This document shows positions 1-7,356 of a DNA stretch of 33,042 nt, in pieces. Origin of the DNA: Fastidiosipila sp964627125 (GTDB lineage Bacteria; Bacillota; Clostridia; Saccharofermentanales; Fastidiosipilaceae); assembly GCA_964627125.1 (NCBI GenBank), contig CAZVJQ010000020.1, positions 1-33,042 of the forward strand, written 5' to 3'. The notes under the pieces were generated by a model. The model worked only from the letters and a program-made list of their open reading frames with translations. It was not told the DNA's origin and searched no databases. The translations under genes and the position numbers were made by a program. Each line of letters starts with the position of its first letter. Positions within the stretch are counted from its first letter, which is position 1.

Positions 1-1380
1 TGCAAAGATTATCGATAGATAGAGCCCACTTGCACCATTAGAACCATGTAAATCAATTGAAGAAGTATATATAGGTAAGATTCCTTGTAGCAAAATGTAA
101 CCTAAATTTATACAAAAATGCATGAATATGGAGATGCCTAAATTATCAGATTCTTCTTTTGCATAAGATAAGAAGATTGCAATTCCAAATGGTATGAGCG
201 CAAATAGTAAGTCATTTCCAAATAGAGCTGCAGCTGTTGCAGTAAATAAAATTGCTAAGTGCTGTTTACCTGAACTTGCTAATGCTGTTTGTATTACACC
301 TCTAAACATGAATCCAAATGTCAGTGCAGGTATAACTGCAAGTACAACTACCAATACGAGGATTCCAGGCAGTGATGGATTCTCGTTAATTGTATATAAA
401 TTAGTTATGTTTACATTTACTCCGAAGCTGTCAAATATATATACTGATATATTGTTCAAAGCAATCGATGCGATTGATATAACTAGAGCTAAAAGAGCAG
501 TTAGACCGTAGGATGTCAGATTCTGTTTAGACTTACCAATAACTCTGTCCGAGTTAATTCTATATAGTTTATATATTAAGAAACTTGGTATAAGTACTGC
601 TAATAATTGAATTAGTAAATTTAAGAATAAAACACCATCTAAGTTGAAGCGATTCACTCCTAATAGTTCAGCTTCTTGATTTGCCCAAAATAGGTTCAAG
701 GCAAGTGCAATAAAGGCACTAAGTAACAAGAGGGTACCAGCACCAGCTCTTTGTCTTCTTAGAATTCTTAAAGCACGTAGACGTGGATTTAAACTTTCTT
801 CTCTAGTTTGTTTTGCCTTATTCTCTGAGCGATTTGCCCTAAATTCAGCTAAACCTTCTTTAATATTGGCTGATAAGCTTGCGAAGAAACCTGGCCCTTC
901 TGGTTCTTCATCTTCTATAGTATCTGCTTCTTCAGTTTCTTCATCTAATTTATTTAATTTGATTTGGTATCCATCTTTTGGGATATCACTATCTGATTCA
1001 ATTTCTAATTCGTAAATATCTGAATCATCTATGTCTTCAAGAAGACTATCTAGTGTGGAGGTAAGATTTTCGTCGTCTTCTTCGATATCATCATCTTCTT
1101 GGGTAGGATCTTCTTCTACGATTGTTTCGCTGTCTTCAGTGTCTCCATCAGAATCTTCAGAGTCTTCAGCTGCTTCAGTTTCAGTTAGTGTTGTTTCTGG
1201 GGCTTCTTCAATAGAAATATCTTCAGTTTCAGCAGTATCTTTAGTGATATTCTCATCTTGACTCTCTTCATCGACTCTTTTGACATTTAGATTCAATGAT
1301 AAATTTTGCTCGGATTCTTCATTGTCTGAGCTATGATCTTTTTTATTATCTAAATCTTCTGGTTTTTTATTACTTTTCAT
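1..1380 (-). CDS. CPBP-fold membrane protein lacking the protease motifs, acidic N-tail (3' end outside window)
   Basis: The frame is open from an ATG at 1378-1380 to the left edge (460 codons, no stop), with AAGGA about 8 nt upstream. Residues 1-165 are hydrophilic and dominated by Glu, Asp, Ser and Thr. Residues 181-212 are basic (RRQRAG). After that come hydrophobic segments at about 213-233, 247-270, 290-310, 340-357, 372-402 and beyond. The C-terminal half lines up with the intact CPBP protease at 21990-23141. FRGV (359-362) matches its FRGV, FGN (387-389) matches its HGN, and HFCIN (421-425) matches HxxxN. The EE pair of motif 1 is Phe355-Gly356, and the His of FxxxH is Phe387. CPBP enzymes are intramembrane glutamic proteases related to Rce1, so this one is probably not a protease. 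Possible roles are a scaffold or regulator; the function is unknown. The fold assignment is fairly sure, the loss of activity is inferred. Confidence 0.75.
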   Translation of the reverse strand, partial: MKSNKKPEDLDNKKDHSSDNEESEQNLSLNLNVKRVDEESQDENITKDTAETEDISIEEAPETTLTETEAAEDSEDSDGDTEDSETIVEEDPTQEDDDIEEDDENLTSTLDSLLEDIDDSDIYELEIESDSDIPKDGYQIKLNKLDEETEEADTIEDEEPEGPGFFASLSANIKEGLAEFRANRSENKAKQTREESLNPRLRALRILRRQRAGAGTLLLLSAFIALALNLFWANQEAELLGVNRFNLDGVLFLNLLIQLLAVLIPSFLIYKLYRINSDRVIGKSKQNLTSYGLTALLALVISIASIALNNISVYIFDSFGVNVNITNLYTINENPSLPGILVLVVVLAVIPALTFGFMFRGVIQTALASSGKQHLAILFTATAAALFGNDLLFALIPFGIAIFLSYAKEESDNLGISIFMHFCINLGYILLQGILPIYTSSIDLHGSNGASGLYLSIIFA

Positions 1381-1581
1381 TAGTTTTCCTTAATGGCTTA
1401 ATTTCTATTATTTTAATGCATTGAGTAAGTTTTATCTATCGGATTGTTGCTAGGGGATCTGTCTCATTTATTAATGTTTAGAATTTGCTTGTGGTGGCTT
1501 TGGCCAAGATAATGTGAAAATAATTGGAAATTTTGGGAGTATTTTTAGGAAATTGTGTGAGAATTTTTGTGGTGAAAGTTT

Positions 1582-1587
1582 TATAAT
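1582..1587 (+). promoter_or_regulatory. Probable -10 box of the deaminase gene
   Basis: TATAAT lies 45 nt upstream of the deaminase start. No good -35 is seen at 16-18 bp. A short inverted repeat, CCAAG-taccc-CTTGG (1594-1608), follows in the predicted 5' UTR, ahead of AGGAGG (1619-1624). The rest of the 251-bp divergent gap (1381-1631) shows nothing else recognisable. Confidence 0.5.
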
Positions 1588-1631
1588 AAATATCCAAGTA
1601 CCCCTTGGAAATATAGCTAGGAGGCATACAG

Positions 1632-2648
1632 ATGAGTGTAAGCGCAGCGTTTATTAAGGGATTACCGAAGGCGGAGATGCATATGCATTTGGAGGGAAGT
1701 TTAGAGCCCGACTTAAAACTCCAACTCGCCGAGAAAAACGGTATAGATATAGGGCAAAGTACAATTGAGGAAGTAGAAGCTACTTATCAATTCAACGATT
1801 TAACATCATTCTTGGCAGTTTATTATCCAGCCATGAATGTTCTTCAAACAGAGGAAGATTTCTACGATTTAACAATGGCTTATTTGAAGAAATCTAGACA
1901 AGAAGAGGGCGTGGTCTACGCTGAAATGTTCTTCGATCCACAAGCACATACAAGTAGAGGTGTCAGTTTTGCAGATGTAGTAAATGGTTACTACAGAGCA
2001 ACTCAAGATGCTGAGAAGGAATTCGGAATTAAATCTAACTTAATTATGTGTTTCTTACGTGACTTCAGTGTTGAATCTGCTGAAGAGACTTATGCTGAAG
2101 CATTGAATCATAAGGACAAGATTTTAGGAATCGGTCTAGATTCAGACGAGAGAGATAATCCACCTCTTAAGTTTAAAGATGTTTTTGCTAAGGCAAGAGA
2201 AGATGGTTTCCACTTAACAATGCACTGTGATATTGACCAAGAGAATTCTATTGGAAATATTAAAGATGTTATTGATGTAATAGGTGTAGATCGTATAGAT
2301 CATGGAACAAATATTGTTGAAGATGAAGCTCTATTAGATAAGGCAATTGAATTAGGTATTGGATTTACCACATGCCCACTATCTAATGGTTTTGTATCAA
2401 GTGATATGAAGGCTAAAGAGATTGTACATTTATTAAATAAGGGTGCATTAGTTTCAGTAGCATCAGATGACCCTGCATATTTTGGCGGCTATGTTGCTGA
2501 CAATATAATTGCATTAGTTGAGAAAGAGAATTTAACAATAGAAGATGTAGTTAAATTAGCTAAAAACTCAATTAATATGACTTGGTTAAGCGATGAAGAT
2601 AAGGAAAAATTCTTAGCAGATATCGATAGATTTGTTGAAGAGAATTAA
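1632..2648 (+). CDS. Adenine/adenosine deaminase family amidohydrolase (variant active site)
   Basis: A 338-residue amidohydrolase of the adenosine deaminase family. It most resembles the adenine-deaminase subgroup, from FYDLTMAYL (77-85), FFDPQAHT (100-107), GLDS (168-171), RIDHG (221-225) and SDDPAYFGGY (278-287). Metal ligands are visible: H17 and H19 in HMHLEG, H198, and D279 in SDDP; H224 is the conserved His of DHG. Family members hydrolyse the 6-amino group of adenine or adenosine in purine salvage in the cytoplasm. One key difference is that the usual HAGE motif, whose Glu protonates the ring, reads HCDI (198-201). The Glu position is therefore Ile, with Asp at 200 and 202, so activity may differ or the substrate may be another N6-substituted purine. 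AGGAGG sits 7 nt before the ATG. The gene is monocistronic, ending at a hairpin before tRNA-Leu. Family is sure, substrate is not. Confidence 0.85.
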   Translation: MSVSAAFIKGLPKAEMHMHLEGSLEPDLKLQLAEKNGIDIGQSTIEEVEATYQFNDLTSFLAVYYPAMNVLQTEEDFYDLTMAYLKKSRQEEGVVYAEMFFDPQAHTSRGVSFADVVNGYYRATQDAEKEFGIKSNLIMCFLRDFSVESAEETYAEALNHKDKILGIGLDSDERDNPPLKFKDVFAKAREDGFHLTMHCDIDQENSIGNIKDVIDVIGVDRIDHGTNIVEDEALLDKAIELGIGFTTCPLSNGFVSSDMKAKEIVHLLNKGALVSVASDDPAYFGGYVADNIIALVEKENLTIEDVVKLAKNSINMTWLSDEDKEKFLADIDRFVEEN

Positions 2649-2679
2649 GCTTAGATTTACATTGCAAAATGAAATTGAA

Positions 2680-2710
2680 GGGTGGGACATTTTGTTCCAC
2701 CCATTTATAT
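2680..2710 (+). terminator. Hairpin terminator after the deaminase gene
   Basis: GGGTGGGAC (2680-2688) pairs with GTTCCACCC (2694-2702) with one G-T wobble and a 5-nt loop. The following tract (ATTTATATA) is only weakly T-rich, so termination strength is uncertain. Confidence 0.6.
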
Positions 2711-2729
2711 ACTCGCCATATACTTAGTC

Positions 2730-2758
2730 TTGACAGAACTTGGTGGCAACTCTATAAT
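2730..2758 (+). promoter_or_regulatory. Consensus promoter of tRNA-Leu
   Basis: A perfect TTGACA (2730-2735) and a perfect TATAAT (2753-2758) are separated by exactly 17 bp. The tRNA 5' end lies about 20 nt after the -10 box, so the primary transcript has only a short leader. Confidence 0.9.
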
Positions 2759-2777
2759 CTACTTTGCTATAAAATTT

Positions 2778-2864
2778 GCGATCATGGCGGAATTGGCAGA
2801 CGCGTAACGTTGAGGTCGTTATGAGGTAAAACTCGTGAAGGTTCAAGTCCTTTTGGTCGCACCA
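2778..2864 (+). tRNA. tRNA-Leu (anticodon GAG)
   Basis: An 87-nt class II tRNA. The acceptor stem is GCGATCA paired with TGGTCGC (one G-T), with discriminator A and an encoded CCA (2862-2864). The anticodon stem TAACG/CGTTA encloses loop TTGAGGT, with anticodon GAG at 2812-2814. A long variable arm (TGAG...CTCG) and T-arm GAAGG-TTCAAGT-CCTTT complete the leucine-type layout. It has its own promoter and terminator. Confidence 0.95.
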
Positions 2865-2870
2865 TTAACT

Positions 2871-2912
2871 ACTCCTAGAGATGAATTATCTTTAGGAGTT
2901 TTTGTGTTTTAG
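2871..2912 (+). terminator. Intrinsic terminator of tRNA-Leu
   Basis: ACTCCTAGAGAT (2871-2882) pairs with ATCTTTAGGAGT (2888-2899) with one wobble and a 5-nt loop, followed by TTTTGTGTTTT. Confidence 0.9.
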
Positions 2913-2969
2913 TAGTAGCTTGTCAAGCATGGACAATTATATATGCACTCTTTATTAGTAGCCTTTAAA

Positions 2970-2978
2970 TGCTATAAT
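2970..2978 (+). promoter_or_regulatory. Extended -10 promoter of proS
   Basis: TG-C-TATAAT is an extended -10 element 36 nt upstream of the proS start. The region 17 bp upstream (CTTTAT) is a poor -35 box. No T-box leader fits in the roughly 100-bp gap. Confidence 0.7.
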
Positions 2979-3013
2979 ATTAAAAGTAAAAATTAAGGAA
3001 ATGGAAGATAGTA

Positions 3014-4456
3014 ATGTCAAAGGATAAAAAACTAGTTGAAAGTATTACATCTAGAGATGTAGACTTCGCACAATGGTATACAGATGTATGTTTACAGGCA
3101 GAGCTCACTGATTATTCAGGAGTTAAAGGAAACATGATTCTGCTCCCCGGTGGTTTTTCTATTTGGGAGAATATACAAGCTGTAATGGACAAAAAGTTTA
3201 AAGAAACAGGGCACGAGAATGTTGCGATGCCTATGTTCATCCCCGAATCCTTATTGCAGAAAGAAAAAGATCATGTGGAAGGCTTCGCCCCAGAAGTAGC
3301 ATGGGTTACACATGGTGGAGATACTGAGTTAGAGGAAAGATTGGCTGTTCGTCCAACTTCAGAAGTACTATTTTGTGATTATTACGCTAAGAGTATTCGT
3401 TCACATAGAGATTTACCTAAGCTATATAACCAATGGGTTTCAGTTGTAAGATGGGAGAAAACTACTCGTCCATTCTTACGTACTAGAGAATTTTATTGGC
3501 AAGAGGGTCATACTGCTCATGCGACTAAAGAAGAGGCTATGGAAGAAACTCTAAGAATGTTGGATATATATGTTGACACTCTAGAGAATTACTTAGCGAT
3601 TCCTGTTATTAAAGGTTTGAAGACTGATAAAGAGAAGTTTGCTGGTGCATTGAAAACTTACACAATGGAAGCTCAAATGTATGATGGTAAGGCACTTCAA
3701 TCTGGTACTAGTCACTACTTTGGTAGTGGATTTGCTGAAGCTTTTGATATTCAATACAGTGATGAAAATAATGAATTGCAATATATTCACCAGACATCTT
3801 GGGGAGTAAGTACAAGATTGATCGGTGCACTAATAATGGTTCATAGTGATGACTCAGGTCTAGTGCTGCCACCAAAAATTGCTTCAAAACAAGTGGTAGT
3901 TATTCCTGTTGCTCAGCATAAGGAAGGTGTCTTAGACAGAGCTCATGAATTAAAAGATACATTATCTGAGAATTTCAAGGTTATTATCGACGATAGCGAT
4001 AAGAGACCAGGCTGGAAATACAGTGAATACGAAATGAAGGGGGTTCCACTACGTATTGAAATTGGTCCAAGAGATATTGAAAATAATGTTTGTGTTGCTG
4101 TTAGAAGAGATACAGGTGAAAAACTTACACTATCATTAGATAGTATCAATGAAGAAGTTGAAAATCTCTTAAATGATATTCAAGAAAATCTGTTTAACGC
4201 AGCTAAAGAGCGTATGGAAAATAGAATCTACGATGTCACTGATTATGAGGATTTCAAAACTACAGCTGAAGAAAAACCAGGTTTCATTAGAGCAATGTGG
4301 TGTGGTCAAGAGTCTTGCGAGAACTCTATTAAGGACGAGACTACTGTTACAAGCCGTTGTATCCCATTTGATGAGGAACAGGTCCGCTTGAGCGATACAT
4401 GTGTTTATTGTGGCGAAGAAGCTCAAACAATGGTTGTTTGGGGTAAGGCTTACTAG
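3014..4456 (+). CDS. proS: Prolyl-tRNA synthetase, short (ProS type 3) form
   Basis: A class II synthetase that charges tRNA-Pro with proline. At 480 residues it is the short archaeal/eukaryote-like form, without the inserted editing domain of the longer bacterial type (about 570 residues). Visible motifs include the proline-site loop RPTSE near residue 115, class II motif 2 (TRPFLRTREFYWQEGHTAH, about 150-170) and motif 3 with the SWGVSTRLIG stretch (about 260-270). An anticodon-binding domain follows (about 290-390). The C-terminal domain has a cysteine cluster (CGQESC, SRC, CVYC, about 430-470) suited to Zn binding, and the chain ends in Tyr, as is common for this type. AAGGAA lies 13 nt before the start. 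The gene stands alone and ends at a terminator shared with the convergent kinase gene. Confidence 0.95.
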   Translation: MSKDKKLVESITSRDVDFAQWYTDVCLQAELTDYSGVKGNMILLPGGFSIWENIQAVMDKKFKETGHENVAMPMFIPESLLQKEKDHVEGFAPEVAWVTHGGDTELEERLAVRPTSEVLFCDYYAKSIRSHRDLPKLYNQWVSVVRWEKTTRPFLRTREFYWQEGHTAHATKEEAMEETLRMLDIYVDTLENYLAIPVIKGLKTDKEKFAGALKTYTMEAQMYDGKALQSGTSHYFGSGFAEAFDIQYSDENNELQYIHQTSWGVSTRLIGALIMVHSDDSGLVLPPKIASKQVVVIPVAQHKEGVLDRAHELKDTLSENFKVIIDDSDKRPGWKYSEYEMKGVPLRIEIGPRDIENNVCVAVRRDTGEKLTLSLDSINEEVENLLNDIQENLFNAAKERMENRIYDVTDYEDFKTTAEEKPGFIRAMWCGQESCENSIKDETTVTSRCIPFDEEQVRLSDTCVYCGEEAQTMVVWGKAY

Positions 4457-4480
4457 TAATTATGTAATTAGATAAAAAAT

Positions 4481-4520
4481 AAGCGATTAAGAAGAACTAA
4501 TTGTTCAAACTTAATCGCTT
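4481..4520. terminator. Bidirectional terminator between proS and the pyridoxamine kinase gene
   Basis: AAGCGATTAAG (4481-4491) pairs with CTTAATCGCTT (4510-4520), with an inner GAAC/GTTC extension. It is followed by TTGTTTTG on the + strand and by ATTTTTTATC on the - strand, so it can serve both convergent genes. Confidence 0.9.
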
Positions 4521-4549
4521 TTGTTTTGTTCGGGTTGAGGAGGTTCAGA

Positions 4550-5416
4550 TTAGTCTCTAGCAAATTTTGCTATGTCATAGATAAGTGGTTCAAAACTAAC
4601 TCCTCTTTCTCTAAATCCTGGCTGCTTAGTAGAAAACTTAACTGCATCTAAGACTAAACCAGCTGCAAACTCAGTAGATTCTAATAAATCATGTCCACTA
4701 AATAATCCAGCTGTGATACAAGAAGCAAATAAGTCCCCTGTACCATGTAGTTTTTCTGGATATAATTCATTTCTTATTTCATGGAAATCACCATCTTCAG
4801 TAAGTAATACATTAATTACTTCATCTTCATTTTCAATTCCCTTTAGAACAACATTAGAAGCACCCATATCAATTAATTTTTGAGCTATTACTCTTGCTTC
4901 GTCAATTGAAATATTAATTCCTGGATATTCTTCATCTAAAAGTATAGAAGCTTCAGTTATGTTTGGAGTTAATACATCAGCAATTTCTACTAATTCTCTC
5001 ATGCCAGCACACATTTCATCTGTATAGGAAGAGTAGCGTACACCATTGTCTCCCATGACTGGATCGATGACAGTTAAACTGTTTGGGTAATAAGAGTGCA
5101 GTTTCTTAATAAGTCCAATTTGCTCCACAGAGCCCAAGAATCCTGTATAAATTCCATCTAATTCAACCTCAAGTTTTTTCCAATTTTCAATGTACTCATC
5201 TAGAGTTTCACTTGTATCTAAAAATGAGTAGAATGGGTAGCCTGTGTGGTTAGACAAAATGGAAGTTGGAACTGGTAATGTATCTACTCCTGCAGCAGAT
5301 ACCACGGGCAAAGCAATCGCTAACGAGCAATTACCATATCCACAAAGATCATGCACAGCTGCAACTCTAGGAGTAATATCTTCTTTTAAATTTAGTTTAT
5401 CTTTTATATTTGCCAT
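4550..5416 (-). CDS. Pyridoxal/pyridoxamine kinase (PfkB/ribokinase superfamily)
   Basis: A 288-residue cytoplasmic kinase that phosphorylates the 5'-hydroxyl of B6 vitamers to supply pyridoxal phosphate. Features visible: an N-terminal substrate motif HDLCGYGNCSLA (about 23-34), TSILSNHTGY (about 52-61), IDPVMGDNG (about 117-125), TPNITEA (about 149-155), and the PfkB anion-hole and catalytic-base motif HGTGD (about 224-228, Asp as base). HMP kinase ThiD shares this fold, but the PVPTSILSNHTGY segment points to the pyridoxal kinase branch. It is a single gene, with a good promoter upstream (5461-5489) and a weak AGAAAG ribosome site. Confidence 0.85.
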   Translation of the reverse strand: MANIKDKLNLKEDITPRVAAVHDLCGYGNCSLAIALPVVSAAGVDTLPVPTSILSNHTGYPFYSFLDTSETLDEYIENWKKLEVELDGIYTGFLGSVEQIGLIKKLHSYYPNSLTVIDPVMGDNGVRYSSYTDEMCAGMRELVEIADVLTPNITEASILLDEEYPGINISIDEARVIAQKLIDMGASNVVLKGIENEDEVINVLLTEDGDFHEIRNELYPEKLHGTGDLFASCITAGLFSGHDLLESTEFAAGLVLDAVKFSTKQPGFRERGVSFEPLIYDIAKFARD

Positions 5417-5460
5417 AATTTTCTTTCTAACTTAATTTTAAGTATAAATATCTTTGCTTG

Positions 5461-5489
5461 AGTATAAATTCTACATTGTATATTGTCTA
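5461..5489 (-). promoter_or_regulatory. Promoter of the pyridoxamine kinase gene
   Basis: On the minus strand, TAGACA (5489-5484) and TATACT (5466-5461) are 17 bp apart, each one mismatch from consensus. The predicted start point is about 40 nt before the ATG. Confidence 0.75.
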
Positions 5490-5499
5490 TTGATAATTG

Positions 5500-5531
5500 C
5501 ATAAAATAAATGCCAGCTAAAAAACTGGCAT
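5500..5531 (-). terminator. Terminator of the Thr-rich lipoprotein gene
   Basis: On the minus strand, ATGCCAG (5531-5525) and CTGGCAT (5516-5510) form a stem around an 8-nt T-rich loop, followed by TTATTTTAT. Confidence 0.85.
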
Positions 5532-5551
5532 CTGTGATTCTTTTAAAATCT

Positions 5552-6493
5552 CTATTTAATTGATCCTTCATTCAACTCAGTTGTAGTGGAATCAGCATCT
5601 GGATTAGTTTCAAACCAAATACCACTATTAGCTCTGGATAAGAAAACAATGTATGGATTCTCATCTTCTATTGCAACCTCGAAAGTTACATAGCCAATAG
5701 AAGTTTCACCAACATCTATTGGAGTTAATGCAGGAGTAACACTAGAAAGAAGTGTTACATCTCTATACATTCTTCCATCTGCACTATTTGCTAAGCTGAA
5801 GAAATAGTTACTTAAACCAACAGTTTCATCATTTCTAGAAGCATTAACTTTAATTAAAACTTGTGCAATCAAGTATTCATGCCCATCTTGTGGGTCTGGA
5901 TTTAGAGGGCTTGCATCTTTCACCATTTGTAAAGCTTCATTACCTCTAAATAATTGTTGTATTACTACTTGGGCTCTAAATGGGTCAAATAGTGTGTCAT
6001 AACCATCGAACTCTGCAGTATCTCCTATTTGGTAAGGATTGTCCTTTGTACCTTTCTCGAAAAGCTCTTCATTCTCAGTAGTTGTAGATTGAGTAGGGAA
6101 GAGCTCAAGGTTAGAATCTGTAGTTGTAGTTTGCTCTATATCTTCATCAGTTGTAGTTGTTTGTTCTACATCTTCATCTGTTGTAGTACTTGTTTGTTCT
6201 AACTCTGTAGTAGATGTTTGTCCACCATCAGTAGTTTGTACAATTTCACTTGTTGTACCTACAGCCTCAGTTGTTGTAGAAGTTTGTTCTATAACTTCAT
6301 CTGTAGTGCTATTTGATTCATCCTCAAGTGAAGTAGATGTCTCTAATCCTGAACTTGTGTTATCAGTATCTTGATCAATACTAGAAGTTGAAGTATCAGT
6401 TCCAGGTGGCAAAATTCGTTGACAAGAACTTAGTCCTACGCTAAGTGTAAGAAGTATAGACATTGATATTATTTTTAATTTATTTCTCGTCAT
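5552..6493 (-). CDS. Lipoprotein with Thr/Ser-rich spacer and DUF4352-like C-terminal domain
   Basis: I start it at the ATG at 6493 (313 aa) because GAGGAA lies 4 nt upstream. An ATG at 6505 adds MRNN but has no ribosome site. A short basic start is followed by a hydrophobic stretch and the lipobox GLSSC, so the Cys is residue 24 of this start and should be lipidated. Residues about 30-145 are Thr/Ser/Glu/Asp-rich with an imperfect repeat around EQT(S/T)TT(T)(D/E), at least five copies, probably an extended spacer through the wall. The C-terminal part (about 150-300) begins GTKDNPYQIGDTAEF and has a beta-rich pattern (EYLIAQVLIKVNAS, IGYVTFEV) like DUF4352/telokin-like extracytoplasmic domains. 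The ligand or partner is unknown. Confidence 0.75.
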   Translation of the reverse strand: MTRNKLKIISMSILLTLSVGLSSCQRILPPGTDTSTSSIDQDTDNTSSGLETSTSLEDESNSTTDEVIEQTSTTTEAVGTTSEIVQTTDGGQTSTTELEQTSTTTDEDVEQTTTTDEDIEQTTTTDSNLELFPTQSTTTENEELFEKGTKDNPYQIGDTAEFDGYDTLFDPFRAQVVIQQLFRGNEALQMVKDASPLNPDPQDGHEYLIAQVLIKVNASRNDETVGLSNYFFSLANSADGRMYRDVTLLSSVTPALTPIDVGETSIGYVTFEVAIEDENPYIVFLSRANSGIWFETNPDADSTTTELNEGSIK

Positions 6494-6507
6494 ATTATTC
6501 CTCATAG

Positions 6508-6523
6508 TGCTTGTTATTAAGCA
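6508..6523 (-). promoter_or_regulatory. Small hairpin just before the lipoprotein ribosome site
   Basis: TGCTT (6523-6519 on the minus strand) and AAGCA (6512-6508) pair around a 6-nt loop, ending 4 nt before the GAGGAA ribosome site. It could influence translation start, but a 5-bp AT-rich stem may be chance. Confidence 0.25.
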
Positions 6524-6610
6524 TTTGAATATATTAAATCTTAGTTTTGCGATTGTATATTATAGTTTCAAGCGATAAAGTGAAGCAATAAGCATTCACA
6601 AGATAACAAT

Positions 6611-6619
6611 ATTATACCA
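6611..6619 (-). promoter_or_regulatory. Extended -10 promoter candidate for the lipoprotein gene
   Basis: The minus strand reads TG-G-TATAAT (6619-6611), about 110 nt upstream of the start. A second TATAAT lies nearer the gene (about 6564-6569) with TTGCTT 18 bp upstream. Either could drive the gene; the longer leader would include the hairpin at 6508-6523. Confidence 0.5.
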
Positions 6620-6663
6620 AAATGATAAAAAATACCAATTAAGCTTTATCCATCGCTGAAAAA

Positions 6664-7347
6664 TTAATTTTTGGCATATTGAACTGCTGCTTGAGCCAAG
6701 ACATCTGAAGAGTCAATTGTAGTAAAATCTAAATTATATTTATCAAATAAAATTGGCAGCTCAGTACATGCAAGCACAAAAGCTTCAGCTCCTGAATCAG
6801 CAAATCCTTCAAACTTAGCCACATATTCATCGATGTTTTCTGGATACTTATTAGCCTTAACTACATCATAAATTAAATACATTAAATCAGATTTATCATC
6901 TTCACTAAGCTCTAAGACCTCAATACCTGCAGCCTCTAATTTATCCTGGTATATCCTAGTGTTAATAGTAGCTCTTGTAGCTAGAACAGCAACCTTCTTG
7001 TGTCCAAGATTTACAATTTCTTCTACGACTAAATCAAGCATATTTAAAATTGGTATATCAATATCCTCAGCTAAATTTTCATAGAAATAGTGTGAAGTAT
7101 TGCATGGAATAACGAGGAAATCAGCACCAGCAACTTCTAGCTTATTAGCCATATCTAATAAGGTAGGCACAGGAGATAGCCCACCATCGAGTATACTAGC
7201 AGTCCTATCTGGAATTTGTGGGTTGTTGTCAATTAAGACATGAATATTTTCTTGATCTGTCTTAGCATCACTGTGATTTAATATTTTTTGGAAGAAATCT
7301 ACAGTCGCCTGTGGTCCCATTCCTCCAATTACACCAATTGTCTTCAT
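6664..7347 (-). CDS. Aspartate/glutamate racemase family protein, probably aspartate racemase
   Basis: A PLP-independent racemase of the Asp/Glu/hydantoin family, interconverting L- and D-Asp by a two-cysteine mechanism. Both catalytic Cys are present: C82 in IPCNTSH and C194 in LACTELP (numbering from the chosen start). The N-terminal IGVIGGMGPQAT is typical of aspartate racemases. I choose the ATG at 7347 (227 aa) because AGGTG lies 6 nt upstream, overlapping the stop of the preceding ATP-grasp gene. A GTG at 7356 would overlap that site. The 9-nt gap suggests coupled translation with the ligase gene, so the likely job is supplying D-Asp to it. Glutamate racemase is less likely given the IGGMGP start and the partner. 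Confidence 0.88.
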   Translation of the reverse strand: MKTIGVIGGMGPQATVDFFQKILNHSDAKTDQENIHVLIDNNPQIPDRTASILDGGLSPVPTLLDMANKLEVAGADFLVIPCNTSHYFYENLAEDIDIPILNMLDLVVEEIVNLGHKKVAVLATRATINTRIYQDKLEAAGIEVLELSEDDKSDLMYLIYDVVKANKYPENIDEYVAKFEGFADSGAEAFVLACTELPILFDKYNLDFTTIDSSDVLAQAAVQYAKN

Positions 7348-7356
7348 AATTTTCAC

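Noticed and set aside
194..1261. Plus-strand open frames including a Ser-rich one at 1031-1261
   Set aside because: They are antisense to the acidic, Glu/Asp/Ser-coding part of the CPBP-fold gene; the composition is the mirror of that gene and no ribosome sites are present.
1488..1631. Purine riboswitch ahead of the deaminase gene
   Set aside because: The conserved three-way-junction sequences are not there; only a 5-bp hairpin is seen.
6060..6420. CRISPR-like or tandem DNA repeat in the lipoprotein gene
   Set aside because: The repeats are short, imperfect and in frame, coding for Thr-rich units; no constant repeat-spacer structure.
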